Source of the DNA: Pseudomonadota bacterium
Lineage (GTDB): Bacteria; Pseudomonadota; Gammaproteobacteria; Xanthomonadales; Rhodanobacteraceae
Assembly (NCBI GenBank): GCA_021827205.1
Contig: JAKAWV010000006.1
Location: forward strand, 71,896 to 135,895
Length of the DNA stretch: 64,000 nt
Reading direction: 5' to 3'
In this document: positions 56,045 through 64,000 of the stretch, piece after piece
How the letters are laid out: each line of letters begins with the position of its first letter
Position numbering within the stretch: the stretch's first letter is position 1
Translations under genes and position numbers: made by a program
Notes under the pieces: model-generated
The model's input: the letters and a program-made list of their open reading frames with translations, nothing else
Databases searched by the model: none
What the model was told of the DNA's origin: nothing

Positions 56045-57103
56045 TCAGCGTGGCTCGCGCTGCCGCCGTCCCAGCACGCGTGGCGGGCGTGGGTGGTCGT
56101 GGCGGCGCAACTGCGCTTCCAGCGCGGCTTCCTGCTGTTCGCGCTCGCTGCTGAGTTTCAGGTAGCTGCGCCAGCGCGCCGGGTTGAGTTCGCCGCGATC
56201 CAGCGCGGCGCGCACGGCGCAGCCCGGCTCGTTGCCGTGCGCGCAGTCGCTGAAGCGGCACTGCTCGGCCAGCGTCGCGATGTCGGCGTACTGGGCGAGG
56301 TCTTCATTGCCGGTGAGCTTGAGCTCGCGCATGCCCGGCGTGTCGATCAGGCAGGCGCCGCCCGGCAGCGGCAGCAGCGCGCGGTGGGTGGTGGTGTGGC
56401 GACCACGGCTGTCGCGCACGCGCACCGCGGCGGTGGCCTGCGCGGCGTGACCGAGCAGGGTGTTGGTGAGCGTGGATTTGCCCGCGCCGGATGAACCCAC
56501 CAGCGCCAGCGTGGCGCCGGGCAACAGCCACGGCGTCAATTGCGCGTGCAGCGCGGCGCCCTTGGCGTTGATCGCCAGTGCCGACGCGTCGGCGGGCAAG
56601 GCCGCGCGCAGCGCGGCGAGCTGCGCGGCCTGTTCGGGATGCAGGTCGGCCTTGCTCAGCAGGATCAGCGCCTGCGCGCCGGAGCCTTCGATCAGTGCCA
56701 GATAACGCTGGATGCGCGCGGGATTGAAATCGCCGTCCAGGCCCATCAGTACGCACACGGTGTCGACGTTGGCGGCGATCGGCTGGCGCGCGTAGCGCTC
56801 GCCGGCGGCGGCGCGACTGAGCAGGCTGCGCCGCGGCAGGATCTCGAGGATCTGCGGCGGCTTGCCGATGGCGACGATGACGAAATCGCCGACCACCGGA
56901 CGCTGCTCCGGCGCCAGGCCGCGGCGCAGGAATGCCGGTGCGGGCTGTGCCTTGAAGCTCTCCATGCCATCGTGCAGCACGTAGCCGGCGCGATGCTGCG
57001 CGGCCACGCGCGCCACGCGCTGCTCGGCGTCGAGCACGGGCCATGGCTGCGCCGGCGGCCAGCCCACGGCCACCAGCGCGGCAAACGGATCGGATCCATG
57101 CAT
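56045..57103 (-). CDS. rsgA: Ribosome small-subunit maturation GTPase RsgA
   Basis: 352 residues from ATG 57103; an in-frame GTG-type extension to 57130 is possible. It is a circularly permuted GTPase: G4 LLSKADL and G5 precede G1 ALVGSSGAGKSTLTNTL, then G3 LIDTPGMREL. An OB-fold N-terminal domain (VVGDFVIVAIGKPPQ) and a C-terminal zinc finger (CRFSDCAHGNEPGCAV) complete it. It assists late 30S assembly. It ends in an Arg-rich tail. Confidence 0.93.
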   Translation of the reverse strand: MHGSDPFAALVAVGWPPAQPWPVLDAEQRVARVAAQHRAGYVLHDGMESFKAQPAPAFLRRGLAPEQRPVVGDFVIVAIGKPPQILEILPRRSLLSRAAAGERYARQPIAANVDTVCVLMGLDGDFNPARIQRYLALIEGSGAQALILLSKADLHPEQAAQLAALRAALPADASALAINAKGAALHAQLTPWLLPGATLALVGSSGAGKSTLTNTLLGHAAQATAAVRVRDSRGRHTTTHRALLPLPGGACLIDTPGMRELKLTGNEDLAQYADIATLAEQCRFSDCAHGNEPGCAVRAALDRGELNPARWRSYLKLSSEREQQEAALEAQLRRHDHPRPPRVLGRRQREPR

Positions 57104-57216
57104 GCGCGGATTATGCCGGGTGCGGCGCATGCATCGCTGTAATTTGAAAAGTGCAGGAAAGCACTTTCCCGACAGCCTGATAGCATGGCGCGCTTTGCAG
57201 CCAGCCGCGCCGTGCC

Positions 57217-58464
57217 ATGTCCGATTTCCACCTCGCCCCCGCCACGCGCCTCGATCAGGTGCGCTACGACATCCGCGGCCCGCTGAGCCTGCGCGCGCGC
57301 GCGCTCGAACAGGATGGCGTGGAATTGCTACGGCTCAACATCGGCAATCCGGCGCGCTTTGATCTGCATGCGCCGACGGCGCTGCGCGAGGCCATCGCCG
57401 CGCATCTGCACGAGATCGATGCCTACGGCCATGAGCTGGGCCTCGAGCCCGCACGCGAAGCGCTGGTCGCGGACGCCGTCGCGCGTGGCATCCACGGGCT
57501 GGATATCGAGCACGTGTTCATCGGCAACGGCGTCAGCGAGTTGATCGACATGAGCCTGCGCGCGCTGCTGGAGCCCGATGACGAAGTGCTGCTGCCCAGC
57601 CCCGACTATCCGCTGTGGAGCGCCGCCACGCGCCTCAACGGCGGCGTGCCGCGCTACTACGACTGTCCGGCCACACGCGGCCACCTGCCCGATGCCGCCG
57701 AGATCGAGGCGCTGATCACCCCGCGCACGCGCGCGCTGGTGCTGATCAATCCCAACAATCCCACCGGCGCGGTGTATCCGCGTGCGCTGTTGCAGCAACT
57801 GGTGGCGTTGGCCGAGCGTCATGATCTGCTGCTGCTGAGCGATGAAATCTACGACGGCATCACCTACGACGATGCGCAATTCACGCCGCTGGCCGCGCTG
57901 ACCGGCGCGGTGCCGTGCCTGAGCTTTGGCGGGCTGTCCAAACTCTGGCGCGCCTGCGGCTATCGCATCGGCTGGCTGCAATTGACGGGTGCGCGCGCGG
58001 CGCTGCGCCCGCTGCGCGATGCGCTGCAACTGCTGGCCGCGCTGCGCCTGTGCGCCAACCAGATGGGGCAGTGGGCGATCCCGGTCGCACTGCGCCTGCG
58101 CGGCGAGATCGCAACCCTGACCACGCCCGGCGGGCGCCTGCACGCCACGCGCGCGGCGCTGCTGGCCGGCGTGGCGCGCAGCGAGTTTCTCGATGTGGTC
58201 GCGCCGCGGGGCGCGATCTACGCCTTCCCCGCGCTGCGTGACGGGCTGCTGCCCGACTTCAACGATCAAGCCTTCGCGCTGGATCTGCTCGAACACGAGC
58301 ACGTGCTGCTGACGCCGGGTAGCGGCTTCAATTTGACGGACAGCCGGCATCTGCGCCTGACCCTGCTGCCCGAACCGGCGCTCATGGTCGAGGTACTGGC
58401 GCGCCTCGAACACGCGCTGGCGCGCCACGTCGAAGCCGCGACGCCGCGCTACGCGCATGGCTGA
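57217..58464 (+). CDS. PLP-dependent aminotransferase, AlaA-like (alanine aminotransferase type)
   Basis: 415 residues. Fold type I class I/II aminotransferase. Visible: NIGNPARFDLHAPTAL, GNGVSELIDMSLRALL, LLPSPDYPLWSAATRL, the PLP-binding Asn in INPNNPTGAVYP, Asp-Tyr in LLSDEIYDGITYD, the Schiff-base Lys in SFGGLSKLWRACGYRIGW, and the carboxylate-binding Arg in DSRHLRLTLLP. The pattern matches AlaA/YfdZ, which make alanine from pyruvate and glutamate. Its end overlaps the next gene by 8 bases. Confidence 0.9.
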   Translation: MSDFHLAPATRLDQVRYDIRGPLSLRARALEQDGVELLRLNIGNPARFDLHAPTALREAIAAHLHEIDAYGHELGLEPAREALVADAVARGIHGLDIEHVFIGNGVSELIDMSLRALLEPDDEVLLPSPDYPLWSAATRLNGGVPRYYDCPATRGHLPDAAEIEALITPRTRALVLINPNNPTGAVYPRALLQQLVALAERHDLLLLSDEIYDGITYDDAQFTPLAALTGAVPCLSFGGLSKLWRACGYRIGWLQLTGARAALRPLRDALQLLAALRLCANQMGQWAIPVALRLRGEIATLTTPGGRLHATRAALLAGVARSEFLDVVAPRGAIYAFPALRDGLLPDFNDQAFALDLLEHEHVLLTPGSGFNLTDSRHLRLTLLPEPALMVEVLARLEHALARHVEAATPRYAHG

Positions 58465-59077
58465 ATTGCGCCTGCTGGCGCTGGGCGATTCGTACACCAT
58501 CGGCGAGGACGTGGCGCCCACGCAGGCATGGCCGGCGCAACTGGCGCGTGTGCTCTCGAAGTGCGGTCACGCCTGCGCCGCGCCGACCGTGCTGGCCCGC
58601 ACCGGCTGGACCACGGGCGAGCTGCTGGCGGCGCTCGCACCGGCCGCGCTGGCGCCACCCTACGATCTGGTGATGTTGCAAATCGGCGTCAACGACCAAT
58701 ACCGCGAACGCGCGCCGGGCGAGTTTCAGCGCGACTTCGATGCCCTGCTGGCGCATGCGCTGCGCCTCGCCGCCGCGCGCGCCGCGCGCGTGCTCGGCGT
58801 GTCGATTCCGGACTGGGGCGTGACGCCCTTCGCCGAGCAGGACGCGCGCACGCCGCAGACCATCGCCACGGCCATCGATCGGTTCAATGCGCTGGCGCAG
58901 GCGCGCGTGCTGCGCGTCGGCGCGGGTTGGGTCGATGTCACCGCGTGCAGCCGCCGCGCCGGCCGCGCACCGGGGCAACTGTGCGCCGATGGTCTGCATC
59001 CCGGCGCCGCGCAATACGCGCGCTGGGTGGACAGCGCACTGCTGCCGGCGATCCTGCATCAGTTGCAGCAAGGCTGA
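58457..59077 (+). CDS. SGNH/GDSL hydrolase
   Basis: 206 residues. Catalytic Ser in LLALGDSYTIGED, Gly block around RTGWTTGELL, Asn in MLQIGVNDQYRER, and the Asp/His pair in CADGLHPGAAQYARW. No signal peptide is present, so it acts in the cytoplasm. It is an esterase or lysophospholipase of unknown substrate. It overlaps the aminotransferase gene by 8 bases and is likely co-translated. Confidence 0.88.
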   Translation: MAELRLLALGDSYTIGEDVAPTQAWPAQLARVLSKCGHACAAPTVLARTGWTTGELLAALAPAALAPPYDLVMLQIGVNDQYRERAPGEFQRDFDALLAHALRLAAARAARVLGVSIPDWGVTPFAEQDARTPQTIATAIDRFNALAQARVLRVGAGWVDVTACSRRAGRAPGQLCADGLHPGAAQYARWVDSALLPAILHQLQQG

Positions 59078-59178
59078 GCGAACCCACGCGCTGCAACCGC
59101 GCTGCCACGCCAGCGCCACACGGCTGCGATGTTGCGCGCGCAGGCTGGGGGCCCGGGACCACCACCCGGGAGCGCGCC

Positions 59179-60015
59179 ATGCACCGTCTGCAACGCCGCA
59201 GCGTTTTCATCTCCGATGTGCATCTGGGCCTGCCCGACTGCAAGGCGGCCTACCTGCTCGACTTCCTGCGGCAGCTCGACTGCGCGCACCTGTATCTGGT
59301 CGGCGACATCATCGATCTGCAAGCATTGACGCGGCGCCCGTGGTGGCATCCCAGCCATGGCGCGGTGCTGCACGCGATCCTGGCACTGGCGACGCGCGGC
59401 ACGCGCATCACCTACATCCCCGGCAATCACGATGCGCCGATGCGCGCGCTGGCCGGGCAGACCATCGCCGGTATCGCCATCGCGCTGGATGCCGTGCACG
59501 TGGCCGCCGACGGACGCCGCTACCGCGTCAGCCATGGCGACGAGCACGATCCCGAACAGATCGGCCGCGCCTGGCAGCGCTTCGGCGATTTCATGCAAAA
59601 CCTCCTGTGCGGCGTCAATCGTCGTTTCAACCGCCTGCGGCGCTGGCTGAAGCTGCCCTACCTGCCGCTGTCGCTGGTGCTGAAGTCCTGCGCGCCGCAG
59701 GCGCTGGCCTATATCCGCGCGTTCGAGACGCGCGTGGCGCGCGCCACGCAGACGGCGGGCTTCGACGGCGCGATTTGCGGGCACATCCACTACGGCCACG
59801 TGCGCCGCATCGAGGGCGTGCTGTATCTCAACGACGGCGACTGGGTGGAGCATTGCACGGCGCTGACCGAGGACGCACACGGCCGCTTCGAGTTGCTGCA
59901 CTGGAGCGAGCGCCCGGCCACACTGGGCGCGGCTGGTTGCGGCGCCGATGCGCCCTCGCCGGCGCGCCTGCGCGCGCTGCGTCCGCTGGCGCATGCGGCC
60001 CTGCGCGCCAAGTAA
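59179..60015 (+). CDS. Metallophosphoesterase, LpxH-like UDP-2,3-diacylglucosamine diphosphatase family
   Basis: 278 residues from ATG 59179 (GGGAG upstream). Metal-binding motifs in order: FISDVHLGLPD, YLVGDIIDLQAL, YIPGNHDAPM, VSHGDEHD and AICGHIHYGHVRR. It resembles the LpxH2/YkuE-like group, larger than E. coli LpxH (240). The central part (RRFNRLRRWLKLPYLPLSL) is an amphipathic insertion that could touch the membrane. A role in lipid A synthesis is possible but another sugar phosphate or lipid could be the substrate. Confidence 0.85.
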   Translation: MHRLQRRSVFISDVHLGLPDCKAAYLLDFLRQLDCAHLYLVGDIIDLQALTRRPWWHPSHGAVLHAILALATRGTRITYIPGNHDAPMRALAGQTIAGIAIALDAVHVAADGRRYRVSHGDEHDPEQIGRAWQRFGDFMQNLLCGVNRRFNRLRRWLKLPYLPLSLVLKSCAPQALAYIRAFETRVARATQTAGFDGAICGHIHYGHVRRIEGVLYLNDGDWVEHCTALTEDAHGRFELLHWSERPATLGAAGCGADAPSPARLRALRPLAHAALRAK

Positions 60016-60171
60016 TACGCGCGCCGCGCCGCGCGGTCGTCGCTGAGGATGCACGGGGCGTGCTGTGCCTGGCGCCAACGGTCATGACCGCGCGGCGCTT
60101 TTTGCCGCAGGCTTTAAGCGGTTGGCGTTGCGATCCGTTATCATTTGCAGCTCAGCCCCGTGGAACCCGCC

Positions 60172-61422
60172 ATGTCCTCGCCTGCCGCTCGTCCGCGCCT
60201 GCCGCTGTCGTCGCGCTGGATCGCGTTTTTCGCGGTGCTGGGGCCGGGCCTGGTGGTGATGCTGGCCGACACCGATGTCGGCAGCGTGATCACCGCCGCG
60301 CAAAGCGGCGCGCAGTGGGGCTATCGCCTGCTGCTGTGGCAACTGCTGTTGGTGCCGGTGCTGTACGTGGCGCAGGAACTCACCGTGCGCCTGGGCATTT
60401 TCACCGGCAAGGGCCATGGCGAACTGATCCGCGAGCACTTCGGACCGGGCTGGGCGTGGCTGTCGGCCAGCGGCCTGGCGGTGGCGTCGGCCGGCGCGAT
60501 CATCACCGAGTTCTCCGGCGTGGCCGGCGTGGGCGAACTGTTCGGCGTGCCGCGTCTGATCAGTCTGGCGCTGGCCGCGGGATTTCTGCTGCTGGTGGTG
60601 TGGACCGGCAGCTACCGGCGCGTGGAGCGCGTGGCGATCCTGCTGGGCTTGTTCGAGCTGGCCTTCGTGTGGGTGGCGCTACGCGCGCCGCTGCATGGCG
60701 CGCAGGTGGCGCGCCAAATGTTCGCCATGCCGCTGCACAGCGGCGATTACTGGTATCTGGTCGCGGCCAACATCGGCGCGGTGATCATGCCGTGGATGGT
60801 GTTTTATCAGCAGTCGGCGGTGGCCGACAAAAAACTCACGCCCGGCGATTACACCTACGCGCGCTGGGATACCGCTCTCGGCGCACTGCTGACGCAGGTG
60901 ATCATGGCCGCGGTGCTGATGGCCGCGGCGGCGACGCTGGCATCCGCGCACAGCAACGCGCCGCTGGACAGCGTCGGACAGATCGCCGGCGCGCTGACGC
61001 CGGTGCTGGGCCACGCCCTTGGCCACACGCTGTTCGGCCTCGGCATGCTCGGCGCGGCCATGGTCGCGGCGATCGTGGTGGCGCTGGCGGCGGCGTGGGG
61101 TTTCGGCGAGGTCACCGGTTACAAGCACTCGCTGGAATACCATCCGCTGGAAGCGCCGTGGTTTTATTCGATCTTCAGCCTGGGCGTGATCGGCGGCGCG
61201 CTGGTGGTGGCGCTGGTGCCCAATCTGGTGGCGCTGGCGGTGGGCGTGGAGGTGATGAACGCGCTGATGCTGCCGCTGGTGCTGGGCTTGCTGGTGGCGC
61301 TGGCGATGCGCGCGCTGCCGTCCGCGCACCGCTTGCGCGGCGCCTATGCCGTGGTAGTGATCGCGGTGGTCGTGCTGACCTCGGTGCTGGGCGTGTACGG
61401 CGGGCTGGCGACGCTATTTTGA
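60172..61422 (+). CDS. NRAMP-related divalent metal transporter with altered metal site
   Basis: 416 residues with 11 hydrophobic segments. TM1 reads FFAVLGPGLVVMLADTDVGS, where classical NRAMP/MntH has the metal-binding DPGN; here it is DTDVGS, so the Asn is missing. TM6 reads GAVIMPWMVFYQQSA, where MntH has MPH; the Met is kept but not the His. The Gly-rich first helix and the KHSLEYHP loop place it in the NRAMP superfamily, in the divergent group that includes magnesium- and unknown-cation transporters. The cation is uncertain. Confidence 0.82.
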   Translation: MSSPAARPRLPLSSRWIAFFAVLGPGLVVMLADTDVGSVITAAQSGAQWGYRLLLWQLLLVPVLYVAQELTVRLGIFTGKGHGELIREHFGPGWAWLSASGLAVASAGAIITEFSGVAGVGELFGVPRLISLALAAGFLLLVVWTGSYRRVERVAILLGLFELAFVWVALRAPLHGAQVARQMFAMPLHSGDYWYLVAANIGAVIMPWMVFYQQSAVADKKLTPGDYTYARWDTALGALLTQVIMAAVLMAAAATLASAHSNAPLDSVGQIAGALTPVLGHALGHTLFGLGMLGAAMVAAIVVALAAAWGFGEVTGYKHSLEYHPLEAPWFYSIFSLGVIGGALVVALVPNLVALAVGVEVMNALMLPLVLGLLVALAMRALPSAHRLRGAYAVVVIAVVVLTSVLGVYGGLATLF

Positions 61423-61445
61423 TGGTTCATGGACGAGAGCTTGTG

Positions 61446-61572
61446 GTCCGCGAAGGACGCCAAGCACGCAAGGTTTTCCGATCGGGCTGCGCCGAGTTCT
61501 GCCGAGCGGCGCAGGGCTGTACCTCAAAAATCATCCGTGATTTCCCTTGCGGCCTTGGCGCCCTTCGCGGAC
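61446..61572. repeat. 127-nt inverted-repeat element B between convergent genes
   Basis: The left arm (61446-61473) begins GTCCGCGAAGGACGCCAAG; the right arm (61544-61572) is its imperfect reverse complement, ending CCCTTCGCGGAC. The middle has an inner hairpin (GCGCCGAG...GAGCGGCGC). Same length and same arm motifs (CGCCAAG, CGCAAGG/CGCGAAGG) as 9956-10082, and it too sits exactly between two convergent genes. Confidence 0.75.
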
Positions 61573-61582
61573 AGCAGGCGCT

Positions 61583-62527
61583 TCATTCCAGCGAATCGAT
61601 CAGCGCTTCGAGATCGGCGAGGTGCTCGTCCCACCAGCGCGCCTCGCCGGCGAACGGAAACGCGCGCGGAAACGCCGGATCGTGCCAGCGCGCCGCGATC
61701 CAGCCAGCGTGGTGCACCTGGCGCAGCGCGCGCAACGCCGGCACCAGCGCCAACTCGGCGCGATCGAACGGACGCATCTGCTCGTAGCCTTCCAGCAACT
61801 GCTCCATGGCGATGGCATCCGTCGCCAGCATCCACAAGTCCTGCACCGCCGGACCCATGCGTGCGTCATCGAAATCGACCAGCGCCGGCCCGGATTCGGC
61901 CCACAACACGTTGCCGGCGTGACAATCGCCGTGCAGGCGCAGGCGGCGCGGCGCCACGGCGTCGAAACGCGCGCCGAGCACGGCATCCAGGCGCGCGATG
62001 GCGGCGCGATAGACACGCTCGCGCGGTGCCGGCAGCAGGCCCGAGGCCAGCACCGCCGCGGCCGGCTGGCGCAGAAAACTTTCCACGTCGAGCGCGCCGC
62101 GCGCGCGAAACGCCTGCCGCGCGCCGATCTCGTGCACGCGCGCCAGCAGGCGTCCCAGCCACGCCAGCGTGTCGGCGGATTCCAGCACCGGCGCGTGCCC
62201 GCCACGGCGCGGATACAGCGTGTAACGAAATCCACCACGGCGCAGCAACGTGTGCCCGGCGCAGCTCAGCGGCGCCACCACCGGCAATTCGGCGGCGGCC
62301 AGTTCGGCGGCAAAGTCATGCTCCTCGGCGATGGCCGCATCCGACCAGCGCCCCGGCCGATAAAACTTGACCACCACGAAACCGCCGGCATCGAGGCCCA
62401 CCTGATACACGCGGTTCTCGTAGCTGGGCAGCGCCAGCAGGCGTCCGTCGGGGACATGGCCCGTGGCATCCACAGCATCCAGCACGCGCTCGGGATCGAG
62501 CCCGGCGTAGGGTGCTTCACGGCTCAT
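61583..62527 (-). CDS. srkA: Stress response kinase A (SrkA/RdoA-like)
   Basis: 314 residues from ATG 62527. It has a choline-kinase-like fold with Ser/Thr kinase activity, shielding cells under envelope and oxidative stress in E. coli. Motifs: LLALPSYENRVYQVGLD, FVVVKFYRPGRWSDAAI with the ATP-binding Lys, LRLHGDCHAGNVLWA (catalytic Asp) and ALVDFDDARMGPAVQDLW (metal Asp). Length fits (E. coli 328). It overlaps the thioesterase gene by 4 bases. Confidence 0.92.
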   Translation of the reverse strand: MSREAPYAGLDPERVLDAVDATGHVPDGRLLALPSYENRVYQVGLDAGGFVVVKFYRPGRWSDAAIAEEHDFAAELAAAELPVVAPLSCAGHTLLRRGGFRYTLYPRRGGHAPVLESADTLAWLGRLLARVHEIGARQAFRARGALDVESFLRQPAAAVLASGLLPAPRERVYRAAIARLDAVLGARFDAVAPRRLRLHGDCHAGNVLWAESGPALVDFDDARMGPAVQDLWMLATDAIAMEQLLEGYEQMRPFDRAELALVPALRALRQVHHAGWIAARWHDPAFPRAFPFAGEARWWDEHLADLEALIDSLE

Positions 62528-62964
62528 GCGCCGTGGTTCGATTCGCGCTCCGCGAGCACCGCGCAAGTCAGCCGCGCCACGCAGCTCAGGCGCCCGCCCG
62601 CGTCCTCGATGCGGATCTCCCAGACCTGCGTGGCACGGCCCAGATGCAACGGCCGCGCGGTGCCGGCGACCATGCCCGCGCGCACCGCGCGCAGGTGATT
62701 GGCGTTGAGTTCCAGCCCGACCGCGCGCGTGCCCGGCGCGCAGCACAGGTTGGCGGCGACGCTGCCCAACGTTTCGGCCAGCGCGGCGGAAGCCCCGCCG
62801 TGCAGCAGGCCGAACGGCTGCAACGTGCGCGCATCCACCGGCAGGGTGCCGCGCAGAAAATCCGCGCCGATCTCGGCGAGGCGGATTCCCAGCGTCTCGG
62901 CCAGCGTGCCGCGCGCGGCGGCATTGAGTGCATCGAGATCCGGCGGTGTCTGCCAGATGCCCAC
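62524..62964 (-). CDS. Hotdog-fold thioesterase, PaaI/YdiI-like
   Basis: 146 residues. Hotdog fold with GLLHGGASAALAETLGSVAAN (the catalytic Glu lies in this helix) and LNANHLRAVRAGMVAG. It belongs to the group that hydrolyses aryl- or acyl-CoA thioesters such as 1,4-dihydroxy-2-naphthoyl-CoA. It lies between the rhodanese gene (two bases upstream) and srkA (4-base overlap). Confidence 0.88.
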   Translation of the reverse strand: MGIWQTPPDLDALNAAARGTLAETLGIRLAEIGADFLRGTLPVDARTLQPFGLLHGGASAALAETLGSVAANLCCAPGTRAVGLELNANHLRAVRAGMVAGTARPLHLGRATQVWEIRIEDAGGRLSCVARLTCAVLAERESNHGA

Positions 62965-62966
62965 GC

Positions 62967-63410
62967 TCAGTTCTTGCCCTTGGCCACCGGCAGATCGGCC
63001 TGACGCCAGGCCGCGATGCCACCCGCCAGACTATGCACATTCTTGAAACCGGCCTGCACCAGGCGCTTGGCGGCGCGCTGCGAAGTGATGCCGCTGCGGC
63101 AGCACACCACCACCGGCATCTCCTTGAGCTTGGCCAGATCCTTGTGCTCGGGATCGAACTTGTCCATGGCCACGTGCTTGGCGCCGGGGATGTGCGCCTT
63201 GTCGTACTCGGCGCGCGGCGAAACATCGATCAGCAGCGCGTTCTCGCGATTGAGCAGGCGCGTGACCGTGGCCGGCGTGACGTCCTGCCAGCCGCGGCGC
63301 AGGCGCATGATCTCGGTCACGATCAGGGCCAGGATCAAGGCCGCGAAGGCCGCCAGCAGCAAACCATGCTCGGCGGCGAACGCGGGCAGGTGGTGCAGAA
63401 ACTCGTGCAT
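62967..63410 (-). CDS. Membrane-anchored rhodanese-like protein
   Basis: 147 residues from ATG 63410. One N-terminal membrane helix (LLLAAFAALILALIVTEIM) followed by a single rhodanese domain: LLIDVSPRAEYDKAHIPGAK and the active-site loop VVVCCRSGITSQRAAK, whose second Cys carries the sulfur. It would transfer sulfur or bind thiols at the inner membrane. It is the first gene of a three-gene operon with the thioesterase and srkA. Confidence 0.9.
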   Translation of the reverse strand: MHEFLHHLPAFAAEHGLLLAAFAALILALIVTEIMRLRRGWQDVTPATVTRLLNRENALLIDVSPRAEYDKAHIPGAKHVAMDKFDPEHKDLAKLKEMPVVVCCRSGITSQRAAKRLVQAGFKNVHSLAGGIAAWRQADLPVAKGKN

Positions 63411-63552
63411 CGGGGACACTCGGCGAAGGCGATAGGCCGGCCATTATCGGCGCGCCGGGGCGCGCGTGCACGAACGCGTGGCGTGGCGCCCTCCGCGCGC
63501 CGCGCAGCGGCCCCGGCGCGGCATCGCGCGCGCGCCGGGAATGCCCACTCCT

Positions 63553-63615
63553 TCCGTCATCCCCGCGAAGACGGGAAGCGCTGCATAACAGCGAAGCTGG
63601 TAATCCAGAAGCCCG
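63553..63615. repeat. REP-like sequence near the right edge
   Basis: CGTCATCCCCGCGAAGACGGG followed by an inverted TGGTAATCCAG tail is the CGTCATCCCxxCG...ATCCAG type of REP that also occurs at 25414-25451. Confidence 0.45.
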
Positions 63616-63732
63616 AGCACCGGAACTTCAAACGCATGGGCGCGGCCGCGGGCGAGGCGATGCGCAAGGGCGTTGACGGGGGCTGGCCGGCACTGCTTGA
63701 ACTGTTTGCGAAACGAGGCTTCGAGGAGAGCA
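63607..63732 (+). pseudogene. C-terminal remnant of an SRPBCC gene
   Basis: The stretch PEHRNFKRMGAAAGEAMR, then KGVDGGWPALLELFAKRG, is the last helix of an AHSA1/SRPBCC protein (compare GHVDGGWPGMLECFAREA in the intact gene at 34016-34558). No start or N-terminal domain lies before it, only REP-like sequence. It is a fragment. Confidence 0.7.
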
Positions 63733-63740
63733 CACACGTC

Positions 63741-63837
63741 TCACGGCATCACACTCCGCAGGGCGTCCATCGCCATCCACCGCACACAGCGAAAACACGC
63801 TCTTCGCCCAATCCACGCCGATGGATATAGTGCTCAT
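63741..63837 (-). pseudogene. N-terminal fragment of an IS110-family transposase
   Basis: From ATG 63837 the frame reads MSTISIGVDWAKSVFSLCAV, the first DEDD-motif Asp block of IS110 transposases. After about 32 residues the similarity ends and the SRPBCC fragment begins on the other strand. The remaining transposase is absent. Confidence 0.7.
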
Positions 63838-63907
63838 GGAGACTTCCCCTTCTGCTGACGGTTGTAGAAACCATCACCTTACGAGAAACAAGTGGCTGAG
63901 GTCGCGG

Positions 63908-64000
63908 TCATGTGGCCGCCGAAGCAGTCGGCTCGAGTTGGAATCCGAGGGCGGCAGCGCGGCGTTTGAGCACAGCAATCGAGCGGTCGCGTTGCTGCGC
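63908..64000 (-). CDS. Possible C-terminal end of a transposase (cut by window edge)
   Basis: From the window edge to the stop at 63908 the minus strand is open for 30 codons, ending RSIAVLKRRAAALGFQLEPT. That is the tail pattern of several insertion-sequence transposases. Too little is visible for a family call. Confidence 0.35.
   Translation of the reverse strand, partial: AQQRDRSIAVLKRRAAALGFQLEPTASAAT

Noticed and set aside
58887..61787. 966-codon plus-strand frame across the phosphoesterase and NRAMP genes
   Set aside because: Arg/Ala-rich shadow in the wrong phase; the overlapping frames carry all the recognisable motifs.

Overview
The window is high-GC chromosomal DNA from a gammaproteobacterium, most likely of the Xanthomonadales (Rhodanobacteraceae/Xanthomonadaceae side). 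This is inferred from the gene order rho - trxA / rhlB, then ftsE - ftsX ... rpoH, a plant-type glutamate-cysteine ligase, a large TonB-dependent receptor, and the pervasive GC-rich codon use. No rRNA, tRNA or CRISPR array was recognised.

Layout. 1-8.7 kb: the end of a TonB-dependent receptor, a LOG-family hydrolase, glutathione synthesis (gshA), and a leftward hydrolase - acyl carrier protein - ketosynthase group. A decaying stretch follows, with remnants of a DMT-type transporter and an M61 peptidase. 8.8-16.3 kb: a membrane diguanylate cyclase, an amino acid permease, a large ATPase-LuxR regulator and three small secreted proteins of unknown function. 16.4-25.3 kb: the conserved core (rho, trxA, rhlB, ftsEX, a two-receiver regulator, ung, rpoH). 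It is interrupted by one IS200-type element placed between ung and rpoH, and rpoH carries a perfect CIRCE element in its leader. 25.6-30.3 kb: a Cpx-like two-component system with a His-rich periplasmic protein, then a single protein that joins phosphoserine phosphatase to phosphoglycerate dehydrogenase.

30.5-34.9 kb: accessory genes: a Phd/ParE-type pair in which the toxin frame runs on into two acetyltransferase domains, an aspartyl-protease-like protein, and an ArsR - SRPBCC - (truncated GST) operon. 35-43.9 kb: one leftward operon for a response regulator, histidine kinase, DedA protein, TolC-like factor, adaptor and RND pump, preceded by a PepSY protein. 44-49 kb: an MFS transporter, a TAP-type hydrolase and a NatAB-like ABC exporter.

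49-54.6 kb: a complete mercury-resistance unit (merR / merTPA with a textbook 19-bp-spaced promoter), a deleted lacI gene and a GH3 glucosidase. All of this is bracketed by 60-nt direct copies of the last codons of the ABC permease, so it looks like an acquired segment. 54.9-63.4 kb: a GFA-family protein, a BrnTA toxin-antitoxin module, rsgA, an AlaA-like aminotransferase, an SGNH hydrolase, an LpxH-like phosphoesterase, an NRAMP-related transporter, and a rhodanese - thioesterase - srkA operon. The right edge holds remnants of an SRPBCC gene and of insertion sequences. Two 127-nt inverted-repeat elements of the same architecture sit between convergent gene pairs about 51 kb apart.
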